Assembly (NCBI GenBank): GCA_008477525.1
Contig: SPDT01000008.1
Location: forward strand, 1 to 64,000
Direction: 5' to 3'
Length of the DNA stretch: 64,000 nt
From: Hypomyces perniciosus
Lineage: Eukaryota > Ascomycota > Sordariomycetes > Hypocreales > Hypocreaceae
In this document: positions 13,080 through 26,236 of the stretch, piece by piece
Position numbering within the stretch: the stretch's first letter is position 1
Layout of the letters: each line of letters begins with the position of its first letter
Notes under the pieces: model-generated
Databases searched by the model: none
Seen by the model: only the letters and a program-made list of their open reading frames with translations
Told to the model about the DNA's origin: nothing
Translations under genes and position numbers: made by a program

Positions 13080-13540
13080 TAATAAAAATTCGCAAAGCTT
13101 AAAAAGTATTAAAGTTTATAAAGATATAAAGGTCTCTTTTAATATATAATTATAGTTATTTTCTCAAGGTCTATTTTAATACTATTACTTATAATAATTA
13201 AATTAAAATACTTTATTTTTACTATTTTAAATTTATATTTTTTAATATTAATTTAAAGACTTATATTAATTAATCTATCTATAACTTTTTATATATATTA
13301 TTAATATTCCTTTTATATAGCTAAGTAAACTAAAATATTATTGAAATAAACTATATAAATCTTATTAAATAAATTATATCAAGTATAGTTAATATAGTAT
13401 TAAAAAAAGGCTAAGGTATTATAAAGGCTAAAAGGTATAATAAAGGTTTTAAATAGCTTAAACTAAGTTATAAAAGCTATCTTTTATTTATATCCCTCTA
13501 TAATTCTAAGTTTATTAAAGGCAGCTATTATATTTAGTTT
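13080..13540 (-). pseudogene. Gypsy reverse transcriptase remnant
   Basis: Minus-strand reading gives GYK-x-K-x-AFITQF followed by LFKTF-x-x-PF (from GYExKTAFxTRYGLFEYxVMPFGL). About 130 codons later comes YFLSFANFYYILIFI (from SFLGFANFYRRFI), with a lost YxDD region between. Spacing agrees with Ty3/gypsy RT and the linker to RNase H. Many in-frame stops are present. The homologous block at 960-1420 is a second copy. Confidence 0.7.
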
Positions 13541-16026
13541 AGTATAAAATCTAGTATTATATAAAGTATTTAATATTTCCTGGATTAATAGTAATAGGTA
13601 GCGATTTTTTATAATAATATTATTAAAGCTTTAATAATTTTAATAAATATAGATACCTTTTTTAAGTTTTATAGTAAAAAAATAAAAGGGCAGTATATTT
13701 TACTTTAGATTCTTTAATAAATCCTTTACCTAGGTTTTTATTTAACTATATCTTTATAACTTAAGTTTACTTAATAATATTAAATAGTTCTTTTAATATA
13801 ATAGTTCCTTTTTTAATAAAAGCTTGATTTTATAATCCTATAATCTTTTAAAGGGAAACTTATTTACTAATTATAAAAAGAAGTTAATAATTTTATTTTA
13901 TAGCTAATTCAAAAGTTTCTTTTAAATATTACTTTTTATTAATTCCGGCTTTACTTTTATAAATTTATTAATATTAAACTTTAATATCCTTTAAAGGTAC
14001 TTTTGACTATAGTAGTGCGCAAGGAATTTATAGAAAGCTATAGGGAATAATACTTATACTACTATAAAGCTGCCTTATCTTTACAATACACTTATAAAAG
14101 TATCTTTATTCAGCTTTAATAGTTAGTATACTTTATATTCCTGCTTTTATATATTTTTTACTAGGTTTACCTAGGTTAGTTTTATATATTAGGCAGATAA
14201 GTCTTTATAGAACTAAATATATAATATTGCAGTAAATATTTAATATTTATTAAGTTAAATCGCTTATATAGTATTACTGCTATAGGCTTATTAAGTATTA
14301 GTATATTTAATTTAAAGAGTTATATTAGGTTATATTAATATAAATATTAACAGCTACTAGCTATAAGTATTATTAAAACTAGTATTAAAGGTTTATTTAA
14401 TATTATTTATACTTTAATCTTTAATCCTTTACAGTTATTAAGTTAATAAATATAGTAGTAATTTTACTTTAATATTAATATAAGGTTAATATATAGGTCC
14501 CTTTCTTTTTATTATAGTATTATTTTTTCTAGTATACTTTTAATATAGGCTTAAAACTTAACTTTTTTCTTAACTTTCTTTTTTATTCTCTTTAATATAT
14601 TATTTTATTTCTTACTAATAGTATAAAGTACTAAGTTTAAGGGTTTACTTAGGATATTAATATTATATAAAATAGTTATTAGGCTAAGAATTATTAATGC
14701 AGTATAGGTTTAAAGGCAATAATTTATTAAATAGTATTATAAATTAAAGGTAACTATTAATATAGGCTAGTTAATATTGGGATTATATTACTATAGCTAT
14801 AGTATTTTAAAAATAAAAGGGTTTTAATTTAAAAGATTAATAATAAAAAATATATATAGCTCTTTATATTCCCTTATTCCTATATTTAAGATTATATAAT
14901 TAATAAACTATATTACTGCTTTACTATTACCTAAAATAAAGCTCTTTAGTTTAGGCAATTATATTATTAGGATTTAAGACTTTTAAAGAAAATGCTAGTT
15001 TATAAAGCCTTATACTAAGCAGCTACTATTAATAAACGTTAATATAATTATAAGTAAATATATAAAAAATAATATAGTATAAATAAATAGTAATTTACTA
15101 TTTATAGTATTTAAAATTAATAGTCTATTATTAATAATAATCTATTATATCTATAAAGGCATTAAATTTATAGGCTATTTTAATATTTTATTATACTTTT
15201 TAATATAATATTATTAGGAAACTATTTTTTTCCTTACCTTTATATATTAAAAGCTAGATCTTTATAAGCAAGTATATCGCTAAAGGTAACTAATTTTTTA
15301 ATAAAGCCAGTTTTATTAATATAGTATAAAAATAGGTTCCTATAGTATAATAGGATATTTCTTTAAACTAAGAAATACTAATATTATAGGAACTAGGGAA
15401 TAGGAACTTATAATACCAGTATACCTTTTCCCTAGTTTAAGATATATACCTTATATTAAAGCGCTATAGTACTATTGCCTTAATATATTCCACGTTATAG
15501 AAAGCTATTACTGTATCCTTATAAAGCTTAAAGTTTTATAGTATTAACTTTCTGTTTTTTTATATAGTTACTAACTATATATTAGCCCCTATAATAATAG
15601 TATTAGTTATAAAGTTATTAATATTTTTTATATTATAAGGTAAAGGATATAGTCTTTAACTATATAAAATTGCCTATATCTTTTTACTTTAAAAGGTTTA
15701 ATTTATTTTAAAGTAAAGCTTATTAAAAATATAATTGCTATTTAACTTTTTAAATTTATAGTTGCCTTTAAATTTAGTATAATAAACTTACTCTTTAAGG
15801 TTATTATAAACTTTCTAATTAAAAGTTCTTTCAATAAACTAATTGTTTTTACTTATAGGCTTATTGCTTTTATTAATAAAGGTAGCAGTTATCTCTTTAA
15901 ATACTTTAAAGTAAAGGGTATTAACCTTTTAAGTATTAGTTTTACTAGCTTAAACTGCTAATTTATAAAACTTAATAATAAAATTTTAAAATAGTTTATT
16001 TACTATATAATCAGTATTAAACTCTT

Positions 16027-16455
16027 GTTATATAGTATATAAGGTTACTTATCTATAAAGATTATATAAAGCTTTACTTTTACTGGATTTATAGTCTAAT
16101 AGTTATAAGCCTGGTATTGTTTCGCGCGAAATTATTTAATATAGCTCTAGGTTACAAGTTCGATTCTATCTTAAAGGAATTAAAATACACTAGGGTTCCT
16201 ACTATTTATTTGGGGGAATTAAAATAAAGCTAAAGAAAGTCTTAGTTTAACTAGATCTAGGCACTGCAGCTATGGTAGTTAAGGTTAGCAGGAAAAAGTC
16301 CTCTGCGCCCTGCCCTTTTATATAGGATTACAGGAAATACAGGCGCTCTATCTGGACTATTGCACCTATAGGGTATATTATATAGTATATAAGGTTACTG
16401 ATCTATATAGATTATATAGAGCTTTACTTTTACTGGATTTATAGTTTAATAACTT
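16027..16455. repeat. ~80-bp direct repeats flanking a 260-bp GC-richer insert
   Basis: The block beginning 'ttatatagtatataaggtta' occurs at about 16030-16110 and again at 16377-16455, with shared text through 'ttttactggatttatag'. Between them is a less mutated segment that includes 'aagttcgattctatc', resembling a degraded tRNA B box. This could be a small terminal-repeat element or a local duplication. No TSD was established. Confidence 0.5.
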
Positions 16456-17534
16456 TTAAATAGCAGATTGCGAAAAGTTAAAAGTTTTATACTATAAATC
16501 TAGGAATTTAATAAAAGTCTTACTATTTCCTTATTCCTATATCATATAATTATCCTTTTTTATTATAATATAGTTAAATGCCTTTTATATTAAATTATAA
16601 GTACTATTATTTAGTTAACTGCTAATATAAGGAATATATTTATAAAGGGTATTAAAGTATTTAGTATTAATTATAATATTATATAGTATATTAAAACACT
16701 AGTTTATATACTTTTATTAATAGGTTTTTGTATCTTTATCTTTAATATTAAATTTATCTTTAAAGTTATTAATTTAATGCCTTAAAATATTATTACTTTT
16801 AGCTTTTATAAATTTATCGATTATATTACTTTAGCTTTAAATTTTATATAAAGTAAGCTTTAGGTTTTTAATAATTATAGTATTTTTAAACTCCTTTTAT
16901 TTTAATACTATATTCAAATTATACTTTTAGTTTTAAAAGTAATTAAAGATAACATTAAAAAACTATTTAAATTCTAGTATTTAAAGCTATAAAGTTAAGT
17001 TATAATTATTATTATAAACCTTTAAGATAATATAGATATAAAGCTAATCGCAAAAGTAATTAATAAGCCTTGCCTTTTAATTAAAGTCCTCCTTTATACC
17101 TTTTATTTTTACTTTAATATTTTTAAGTTAAATATAGGCTAAGGAATTAGCTATAGGCTAAAGAGCTAGGTTAAGGTATATTCTTTACTGCAGGGATATA
17201 GGCTTTTAGGCTTAAGGTTTCGCTATAGTTAGGGATTAGTGAATTTCTTATAAAATATAGGGCTCTTTATAGTATTGCAACTAGGCTATCGGTAACTTTA
17301 TTAATTCTTTTTAGGCAGGGTTATAGGCTAAGGGTAATAGTATAGTTATTATAGGAAGGCATAAACTATTACAGTATATAAAATAGTAGGTTAAAGTAAT
17401 ATTTTTATTATACTTTAAATAAAGTAAAAAGCTATAAAAATATAGTTTAACGGTATAGGACTAAGTTATTATATAAAGATATATATAATACTAATAAGTT
17501 ATTAAAGGGCAGGTTTGGTGCTATAATAATAGGT

Positions 17535-18383
17535 TTTCCTTAATAGTTACAGTATTTCCTTAAACGCTATTATAGCACTTATAGTAGGTTTTTATAATAC
17601 TTTTATTAATATTTATATTAGTATTTTTAGGATTTTTAGCTATTAAAAGCTATTCCTAAGCTTCTACTATAAATACTATTATAGTTATAGTAATATTTTA
17701 CTATTACTACTATATACAATATAGTATATTCCCTATTTTAATAGGATATAGGTTTAATATTAATAGTATAAACTAATTTATTAAAGCTCCTAGTAGCCCT
17801 ATTTCTTTAATTAAAGATAATAGTTTTATTAAAAAGGCATTAAAAAAACTCTATAGCGTTCTAAAACACTATAAACTAATAGGTTTTAATAACTTTAATT
17901 AGTAGAAATAGTCTTTAAATACTATATTTAAAGCTATAAATTACTATACTTTTATAGAAAATCCCATAATTATTAATTCTTTATTTAATTTAAAATAAAC
18001 GTTATTATTTATATTAATTAAAGATAATTTATTAATTATTCCTACTATATTTATTACTTAAATTTAAAGCTTAAAAAAGTATTTTTAGTACTTAAAAAAT
18101 AATATAGCTACTTTAATACTTTATAAAAAGATTCCCTTTATAAGGAATTTTATTTACTAAATTATAGTAACTATAAAGGATCTTGAATTAAATTTAATAT
18201 TACTTTTAATAGCCTATTAGTTAAATTAGCTATTTTAAAAATTAATATTAATATATTAAATTAAGTAGATTAATATTTAAATACTTTAAAAAAACTTTTC
18301 TTCAATAAACTAAAATAATTAAAGAAATTATTATATTTAATACAGCTATTAAGCAATTAATTAAAAGTTTTAATATTTAGTTT
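17535..18383 (+). pseudogene. Copia family C gag remnant
   Basis: Aligns by eye with the minus-strand gag region at about 9500-10450 (for example 'aatactattatagttatagtaat' in both). Stops occur throughout and no Gag motif survives well enough to name residues. The break at 18383 is the insertion point of the TIR transposon, marked by TTTAGTTT. Confidence 0.6.
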
Positions 18384-18385
18384 AA

Positions 18386-18456
18386 GTAATGCTATTTATA
18401 TAGATAGAAATTGCTATTTACATAGATAGTTTATACGCTGCCCGCGAAAATCTCCC
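18386..18456 (+). repeat. Left TIR of the 3.3-kb DNA element
   Basis: Starts 'gtaatgctatttatatagat' and ends 'gcgaaaatctccc'. It contains two direct 17-bp subrepeats separated by AAATT. Its reverse complement is at 21656-21726. Confidence 0.8.
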
Positions 18457-19626
18457 TACAGCTACTTACACTATTTAACTTAATTCTTTATATAATACTA
18501 TACTAGATAGCAGCAGCAATATATTATATTTCTTTAATTAACAGGTCTTTAATATCCCTTTTATCTACTCTATACAGAATCTCCCTCGCCCGACTATTTT
18601 TCTGGCTGTATAGCTAGTATAATATTATTAAACTCCTTAATCCTAGCTAATACTATAGCCAAGACACGGCTCTATTATTGCGATATTTTAGCGACCCGCA
18701 AACTTCTGCGGCCCCTAAAACACTAAGATAACAATCTAAAGCTTTATAGTATTTACTGTAAGTTAACAGAGCTCTCTATCTCAAATTGTAAAGGGGCTTA
18801 CTGGATACTGGGGTCTAGTCAGTATATGGGCGGTCGCCCCCTAGATTGCCCCCTAAGTCGCCCTCGCCCTCGCCCTTACTCTCCTTATAACTGCTGTAAT
18901 TGCTGTATTTATTATATATTAACTCTACCTCTACTGCTGCTGCTACTGCTACTGCTACTATTATTAATATTACTATTACTGCTATTGCTGCTATTAGTAG
19001 CTTAAAGTATAACTGGCATAGGCAGTTTCCTATTATTTAGTAGCCAGGGTTTTCTACAGAGATTTTAAATAATATCTAGGTCTTAAATATAAAAGAGTAG
19101 TTTATTTAGATCCTAGTATATATAACTATTAATAGTATTCTCTATAAAAAATAGTAGCAGACTTACTAAAAGCTTTACAAGCCACTATTACAGATATATA
19201 TTATACTTACTAAAAGGTTTACTAGCCTTAAGCTTTTAAAGTATAAAGTAACTAGATAGTAAAGTATATTATTATATAAAGGTACTGTAATATAGCTAAA
19301 GTAGCTCTAGCTCTCTTTATATAAGTAAAGCAGTAACTGTAAATTAATACTGCTAGGTAAAAAGGTTAATAGCTATATAACTAATATATATTGCAATATT
19401 ACTAAACTACTATTACTGTATTATAACGTTAATGCATTAATATATCTATATAAAACAGCTTTCTAAATATAGTTTTGCTTTTTCTTTTAAATTATCTGTA
19501 GTAATATAGTATAGAGATATAGGAGGTCGCTAGTATTTAAGACTAGGTATATCTTTATATCTTTATAGGCTATTTTAACTAGACTATTAACCTATTAGCT
19601 AAAGTTGCAGTACTATTTAATATAGC

Positions 19627-20110
19627 TATTAAAAAGGAGGGCTAAAAAGCAAGGATTTTAGTGTAATTAGGTAACCTTCCTATTCTAGCTAGGACCAGCT
19701 ACCCCGCCTACCCTAGACTTAATATAATGGGCATAATGACTATTATGAAAAATCTGACTAAAATAGTTTCCTGTTTATATAGCTGTAAGTCGATTTGGCT
19801 GATTTCCTATATAAATAAATTTTACGGAAAATAGGAATACAGCTATAAACCTAATTCTGCCACTATACACCTATTATTAGGTCAGAGGACTATTATAAAA
19901 GACAAACTATTGTTTTGTAATTACTTCTATAATATAGCTGTATATTACTAGATATCCTATAGCTTTTCAACTATTAGATTAGTTATAATTTAATTGTTTA
20001 GCCTATTATTTACCTAGTAAACTCTTAGTTGTTTCTGTATTGCTGTATTATATACAGCTTCCTAGAAGCTATATATAAATAAGGTTTAGTATAACCTTAT
20101 TACTTTAACA
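19627..20110 (+). mobile_element. Solo LTR, copia family C, internally deleted
   Basis: 484 bp with family C ends (TATTAAAAAGG start, TTTAACA end) and a perfect ATAGC TSD (19622-19626 and 20111-20115). Compared with the 580-bp LTRs it lacks about 105 bp between two short 'ctagct'-like sequences. It lies inside the TIR transposon, so it inserted after that transposon. Confidence 0.85.
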
Positions 20111-21655
20111 ATAGCAATAAGCCTATTAAAGTTAAAAGGGTATATATTTGCAAGAGATATAGTGTAAGATATATACTTATATAGAATTATATATTAACTT
20201 TATTATAGCCTAGGTAAACTTACAATCAGTTTCCTTATTAGTATAAATAACGCGTTTCTATATATTATATATTCTATTAGTACTATACTTGTATTTAGTT
20301 AAAGTAAAGCTTAAAATGCCTTGCTTAGCATTATTTTATATTACAGTTTAGGTATTAAGATTATTATTAATAGTACTATTAACTCTATTATTATTATTAT
20401 CGTTTATATTATTATTATTTATCCTTAACTTCTTATACTATAATTTAATTTTAGCCTAAATATTATCGTTAATATAGTATATATAAAGCTACTGTTATAT
20501 ATCTAGAAAGATACACTTAAGTCCGTTTTTAAGTGCCTGTTTTTTATCTGTAATAGCAACAATTAAAGCCAGGGTGCTAATTAAAGTATAGAGGGAATTA
20601 AGCTGCTTATAAAGTTATAAAAAGCTGTCTTCTTTCTCTATATTAATAAGGCTAAAGGCAAAATTAATAATAGACTTCTAGTTAATAATACTAGTTACTT
20701 AACATAAATATATATTAAATCTATTTATTTTATATATATTATTAAGTCCTAGTACTTTAAGGAAATATTTCTATATTATCTTATACTATAAATATATCTA
20801 GAAAATACCTTTAAGTTTATTATCGGAATTAATTTTAATATAATAATAAAGATTAGTATTTTAAAGATATTTAATCTATATTTAAATTACTATAAAGCCC
20901 TTTAAACCCTCTCTGTAAATCCTTTATTAGTCGTTATAAATATCCTTTTAATAAAAAAAACCGCAATTAGCAAGACTTAAATCTCTTGCAATATTTATTA
21001 TTTTATAAGTAGGAAGAGCCTTATATTTAAAGAGATTGCGCTTAAACGGAAACTAGTTTTAAGTTTATTAATAATAAATAGTATATATAAAAGGGTTAAA
21101 AGACTGGGTGTAATTATATAAGGGGCAGTTAATATAATAGGACCACTTTTAATCGGATCTCTTTATTGCTATTGCTGTTAATTTAAAGGGGTAGTTAATC
21201 TTTTAGATTTATAGCTTTTATATATTAGTATTTATAGAAGTTAGCTTCCTAGATCGATTGTAATAAAGGATATAGTATATCTTAACCTTTATTCCATTAA
21301 CCTTAGAAAGCAAAAAGCTATTCCTAATAGTAATAGCTGCACTATTATAAAAGAAGAATTCTTATAGAAAAGAGATTAGGTTATTAATAGAATTAAATAG
21401 TGGCGATAGTGGTAAAGGTAGGATTTTATAGTGAGGTTTAGGCAAATTTAGTAGCTTTAAGGGTAACTGCAGCCGCCTAGGATTTTTGCTATTAGGATCC
21501 ACGTAATCGATAAAGTTAAAGCTAGATATATTTTTAGATTAAGTTAATAAAGGGTTAACAGGAATATCTATTATAGTAAAGGGCGCTGATAGTATTGGAT
21601 TAATGTTATTATTATAGCTAAAGGTATTATTAAAAATATTAGGAATTGAAAGCTA

Positions 21656-21726
21656 GGGAGATTTTCGCAGGCAGTATATAGACTATCTATATAAATAGCA
21701 ATTTGTATCTATATAAATAGTATTAC
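21656..21726 (-). repeat. Right TIR of the 3.3-kb DNA element
   Basis: Reverse complement matches 18386-18456 at about 64 of 71 positions, including both 17-bp subrepeats. Confidence 0.8.
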
Positions 21727-21736
21727 TCTTTAGTTT

Positions 21737-24700
21737 TTTATAGTAAATATATTAAAAGAAACTAAGAATTTATCTTTTACTATATATAAAGTTAATAAAG
21801 CTATAAAGCCTTCTAAATCCTTTAAAGATCAATTAATACCTTTTAGATTTAAAGATAAAAAGCCAGCTTTTAATTCTCTTAAAAGGAAAAAAAATAAAAA
21901 AATAAAACTAAAATTAAAAGTAAATTAAAGAGGATTATACTTTTACTAGTATATATAATCTAACTATTAAAGGGTATAGCTTAAAAGAGTTATTTAAAAA
22001 GTCTTTTACTAAATCTATTACTAGTTTAAATAGTAACTAAGACTTTTTATAAGCCTTAAATATTAAAAAAGGGAAAAAGTTTTTTAAGTCTTTAAAAACC
22101 CCTAAGCCCCTTAAACTTCCTATTTAAAATAATTTACTATATAATACTAGATCTATAATTTATAGACTATAAACTTAATAACAAAGAATTAAGTGTTATT
22201 TATATTAATAAAGGTTATATTACATTTAAAAAAATAAATATAACTACTTTTAATATCTTTAATAAAGATAATAACTATAAAAGAATAATATTATTAAATA
22301 CCTTTTGTTACCTATATCTTAATATAAACCTTACAAATAGTTTAAGGCACTATTAAATTAAAGGATATATTTAATATAATACTTTTTTTACTAAATCTAT
22401 ATAGTTAATAAAGCTATTAAATCCTTTAAAATATAGTTTTTTTTTTACTATTAAAGGATATATTATACTATATAGCTATATAAATAGCTATAAAGTTTCT
22501 AGTATTATAAAGGTTTAAATCCTTATTATAAATAAGGAAAAGGCTAAGGAATAGATAGCTATTCTAAAAGTAATAGCTTTAAAAAGAAAAAATAATTAAC
22601 TAAATCTTGTCCTAGGCTTATAAAGAAAAATAATTTTAAGGGAAAGGATCTCTTTAAACTCCCTAAAACCTTAAACTAAGTAAAGAAACAAGGGCTTTAT
22701 ATACCTTTATTGCCTAAAGAAATAAAGGGGAATAAGCTTATAAAAAATACCTTTATAAAGGAGAGGCTTTATATATCTAAAAAGTCCTTTATTATTAAAG
22801 ATTTAAAGGTTATTAAACTAATTAAATTAAAAGGAAATACTATTACTAATAGTATTAACTATAAGCTATTAAAGCTAGCCTTTTTATAGTATAAAAGACT
22901 AGATTATATTAATTTAAGTCTATTAAAAAAGACTATTAAAATAACTATTAGAATTCCTAACCTTAATTTTATTAAAGAGACTAAATTTTACTGCTTAGTA
23001 TATAATAAAGGAAAAGCTATTAAAAAGCTTAATTTAAAGCTAATTGCAGATTTACCAGCCTCTTTAAATTATTTAAAAGCTAATACTTTCTCTATAAAGC
23101 TAGTGCCCTCTAATAAAGCTATTATTAGTCTTTTAATTATTAATAGAAAATTAAGATATAGGTAGCTATTCCTTTTAAAAGATTATATTAAACCCACTTT
23201 ACTAGCCGCTTTAGAAGGCTTTATAAATAGCCTAAAAACCTAATATAACTAGTATTTTAAGGAATTTTATTTTAATAGTAGAAAGGAAATTAATTAAAAA
23301 CTTTAAACCTAATTCTTTCCTTTAAAATTATATATTCCTATAGTAGCCTTTGTATTTATAAATAGAACAGTTTAATAAAATACTTTATTAAAGTTTTATT
23401 AAATAAGTTTTAGGCTACTATTATAGCAGTTAATTTACTGCTATATCTTTAAAATTTTAGTATTACTATAGGTTTTAAATTAATTAACTATATAGCTATT
23501 ACTAATAGAGACTCTACCTTTAATTAAAAATTATATAAAAACCTAAACCTTAATAGAAATTAAAAACTTAATTTATAAAAATAAAAAACTATTAGTCTTA
23601 ATTATAAAGTCTTTATTCCTTAAATACAAAAAGCTACAAGCTATAAATTAACCCTTAAAACTAAAACTAAAAGACTACTAGCAGTTTTAGGTAATAATAC
23701 CTATTTTATCTATATTCCATCTAAATATATAGTCTTTAAATCATTAATTTTAAAGCTATATAAAGATAAAACCCCTGGAATCTTAAAACCTATAATATAT
23801 TAGGATAATAAGGCATTAAAGGGAGAAATAAAGCCAGATTTAAGAGATTAAATAATCCCTAGCTTTCAGGATCTTAATCCCTTACTCCCTAACAATATTC
23901 CAGAAAGAGTACCTACTATTATTTGCCCTATTCCTCTACCAGGTATATAAAACTCTATAGTTTGTCGGGGGTAACTGATATACTTAACGCACTTGCATTT
24001 TTCTCGTTAAAGTTTACTGGAGAAAAAGTCGGCTGCTTATTTAAGCAGTTACTTGATTAGGAAAGCTCGGGAGTATAAAGATATATAGAGAGACCTAGTT
24101 TAATATACAATAACCTTCTTCCCCCTTTAATATATAACCTTACCTGTAAATACATAGCCGCTAAGGCATATAAAGGTAATTGTTAGTTACTTTTAGCTGG
24201 TGGCATTATAATTAAATGATTAGCAGTATCTTTTAGTCCCTATATTACTTAATTGCCGCTTCATGGTTCTGTTAAGAGTGCAGTTCCCGCGCTCAATACT
24301 AACTATTATATATATAGGTATATATATATAGTGTATATGTGTTCTAAAGTGCCAATTCCCCCTCGACAAAATAGTTATAAAGGATCCTGTAAATATAAAT
24401 ATATCCTACTTTCCCTATAATAGTATTAGAAAACTAGCCTTTCCAGCAACTACAGCACAAAACCCTTAAACACTTAAGTAAATACTTTATAATCCTAATA
24501 AAACCAAGTAGCTAAAAGCAATTTATAGCGAATTTAACCAACTAGTTAAACAATATACCTTTACTTTTATTAAATATAATAGTATTCCTAAAGGCAGGAA
24601 TCCTATTACTAGTTAATTAGTTTTAAAGACTAAAAAAGACTAAAATAATAAAATAGTTAAATTTAAAGTTAAGCTAATTGCTAGGGGCTTTTAATAACTA

Positions 24701-26236
24701 AAAGGAATAGATTTTAACTAAATATTTACCTTAATAGCTATTCCTTTTACTTAGCAGCTCCTTTTAACCTTAACTATTATCTATAAGTAGGAAATTAAAT
24801 AAATTAACTTTATTAATATATTCCTTAACGGGATACTTAAAGAAACCATATTCTTTAACTTCCTTAAAGGGTTTAAAGACTATACTAATTAAGCTTCCTT
24901 TAAAATTAAATCTATTTTTAGGAAACTGGGTTATAACCCTAATATAAATTAGGTTATTTAATTTTAAAAAGCTCTTTATAGTCTTAAACAGTCCCTTAAA
25001 GAATAGTAATAGGCTTTATAAGCCTTAAGAAATAAATTAAAATATAATCCTTTAATTTTTAACTTTATAATTCTATATAATCCAGATAACAGTATTTTTA
25101 TTATTATTAATATAAATAACTGTTTTTTTATAAAACTAAATAAAGAAACTATAGCCTAGTTAATACTAGCTTTTAATAAAGTCTATACTGTAAAAGATAA
25201 AGGCCTTGCCTTTTTTTTCCTAATAGTTTAAATAGTTAAGGATAGAAAAAAAGGCTTTCTTTAACTTTCCTAGAAATAGTATATCACTAAAGCTATAAAG
25301 TTTTTTAACCTTTAAGACTTAAAGCCTATCCAATTACCTTTATAGCCTTTACTTTTAGCTAATAAAACTATAACTAAACTAACTAAAGTTAATATTAAGC
25401 TTTTCTAAGCTATTATTAAAACTATGATTTATTTAATAATATATATTTAAATAAATACTAGCTTTCTAGTTTAGTAGCTAGTAAAATAATTCCAAGGCCT
25501 ATCTAAAAAGCACTTAAATACAGCCTATAATTTATTATAGGATTTAAATAATACCTAGGATCTAGCTATTTAATATACTAGAAAATCTAATCCTATACTT
25601 ATTAGTTATTGTAATAGTGATTTTACTAAAGATAAAGAATCAAGTAAATCTATTTATAGCTATATTATTGTAATTACTAATAGGCCAATTAACTAAAAAT
25701 TGAAAAAGGGTTTAATTATCTATTTTTCTATACTAAAAGCAGAGTTTATAGCTTTTCTAAAAGCTATTAAAGAGATTTAGTGGCTTATTAGCTTATATAA
25801 AGAGGTAGATTAACTAATTAAATAGCTAATCTCTTTACTTAACAATAATAAAGGTGCTATTTCTACCTTAAATAACTTTACCCTTTATAATTAAATAAAA
25901 TATACTTTATTATGGTTTAATTATATTAAGGAATAAGTTAAAATAGTATTATTATAGTCAGCTATTTGGAAACCAGTAAAATAGTTACTGACAGGCTTAC
26001 TAAGCCTTTTCTAAGTTAAAAGTTAAAGAACTTTATAAGTCTCCTTAATCTTAAGCTTTTACCTAAAGTCTATACCTAAGGTTTTTATACTTTCTTTCTT
26101 ATAACTACTAGCTATCATTATTATTTTTAACTATATTAGCTATTCTTTTTATTTTCTATATCCTACTTACTTTCCTATATCTAAGATCCTATATCTATGT
26201 TAAAGTTATATAGTATAGTATTTATTTTAAAGGGAG
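21737..26236 (+). pseudogene. Copia family C pol remnant
   Basis: Reads on the plus strand as Ty1/copia pol through many RIP stops. Near 22880-22920 is a GAG-pre-integrase motif (YKRLDYIN, from WHKRLGHIN), followed by integrase text. Near 24600-24720 is the RT start with K-x-VKFK-x-KLIARGF and QLKGIDFN. Near 25600-25980 is the RNase H region, with patterns like D-x-KESSKSIYSYI and KAEFIAF. The order pre-integrase, integrase, RT, RNase H is diagnostic for copia. The family E LTR at 23961-24370 splits the frame between integrase and RT. No product is expected. Confidence 0.78.
23961..24370 (+). mobile_element. Solo LTR, family E
   Basis: About 410 bp, starting TTTGTCGGGGGTAAC and ending TTCCCCCTCGACAAA, which gives a long imperfect terminal inverted repeat. 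The host sequence 'ctatag/ttataaagg' of copia pol is split, leaving ATAG on both sides. The exact boundary and TSD length (4-6 bp) are uncertain. A second copy of this LTR is split across 35578-49420. The parent element type was not identified. Confidence 0.72.

Larger units (their letters stand above)
11128..17534 (-). mobile_element. Degenerate Ty3/gypsy element
   Basis: A 6.4-kb AT-rich tract with gypsy-type protein remnants on the minus strand: a Gag-like stretch near 15640-16010 (ancestral pattern ERTFNRKVYNNLK) and an RT core at 13080-13540. Upstream-to-downstream order fits a minus-strand element. No LTR pair was identified. The left edge is the TSD of the family C element; the right edge is where copia gag homology begins. 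It may combine more than one element. Confidence 0.55.
18384..21728. mobile_element. DNA transposon-like element with 71-bp TIRs
   Basis: A 3.3-kb insertion in copia gag bounded by 71-bp terminal inverted repeats (18386-18456 and 21656-21726) that agree at about 64 of 71 positions. Six of the seven differences are transitions. TTTAGTTT occurs just outside both ends (18376-18383 and 21729-21736), an 8-bp TSD as in hAT elements, although a longer imperfect duplication as in Mutator-like elements is possible. Each TIR holds two copies of a 17-bp motif, GCTATTTAYATAGATAG, that could be a transposase-binding site. The interior is RIP-damaged and no transposase domain could be recognised, so the superfamily is open. 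A family C solo LTR sits inside. Confidence 0.68.
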
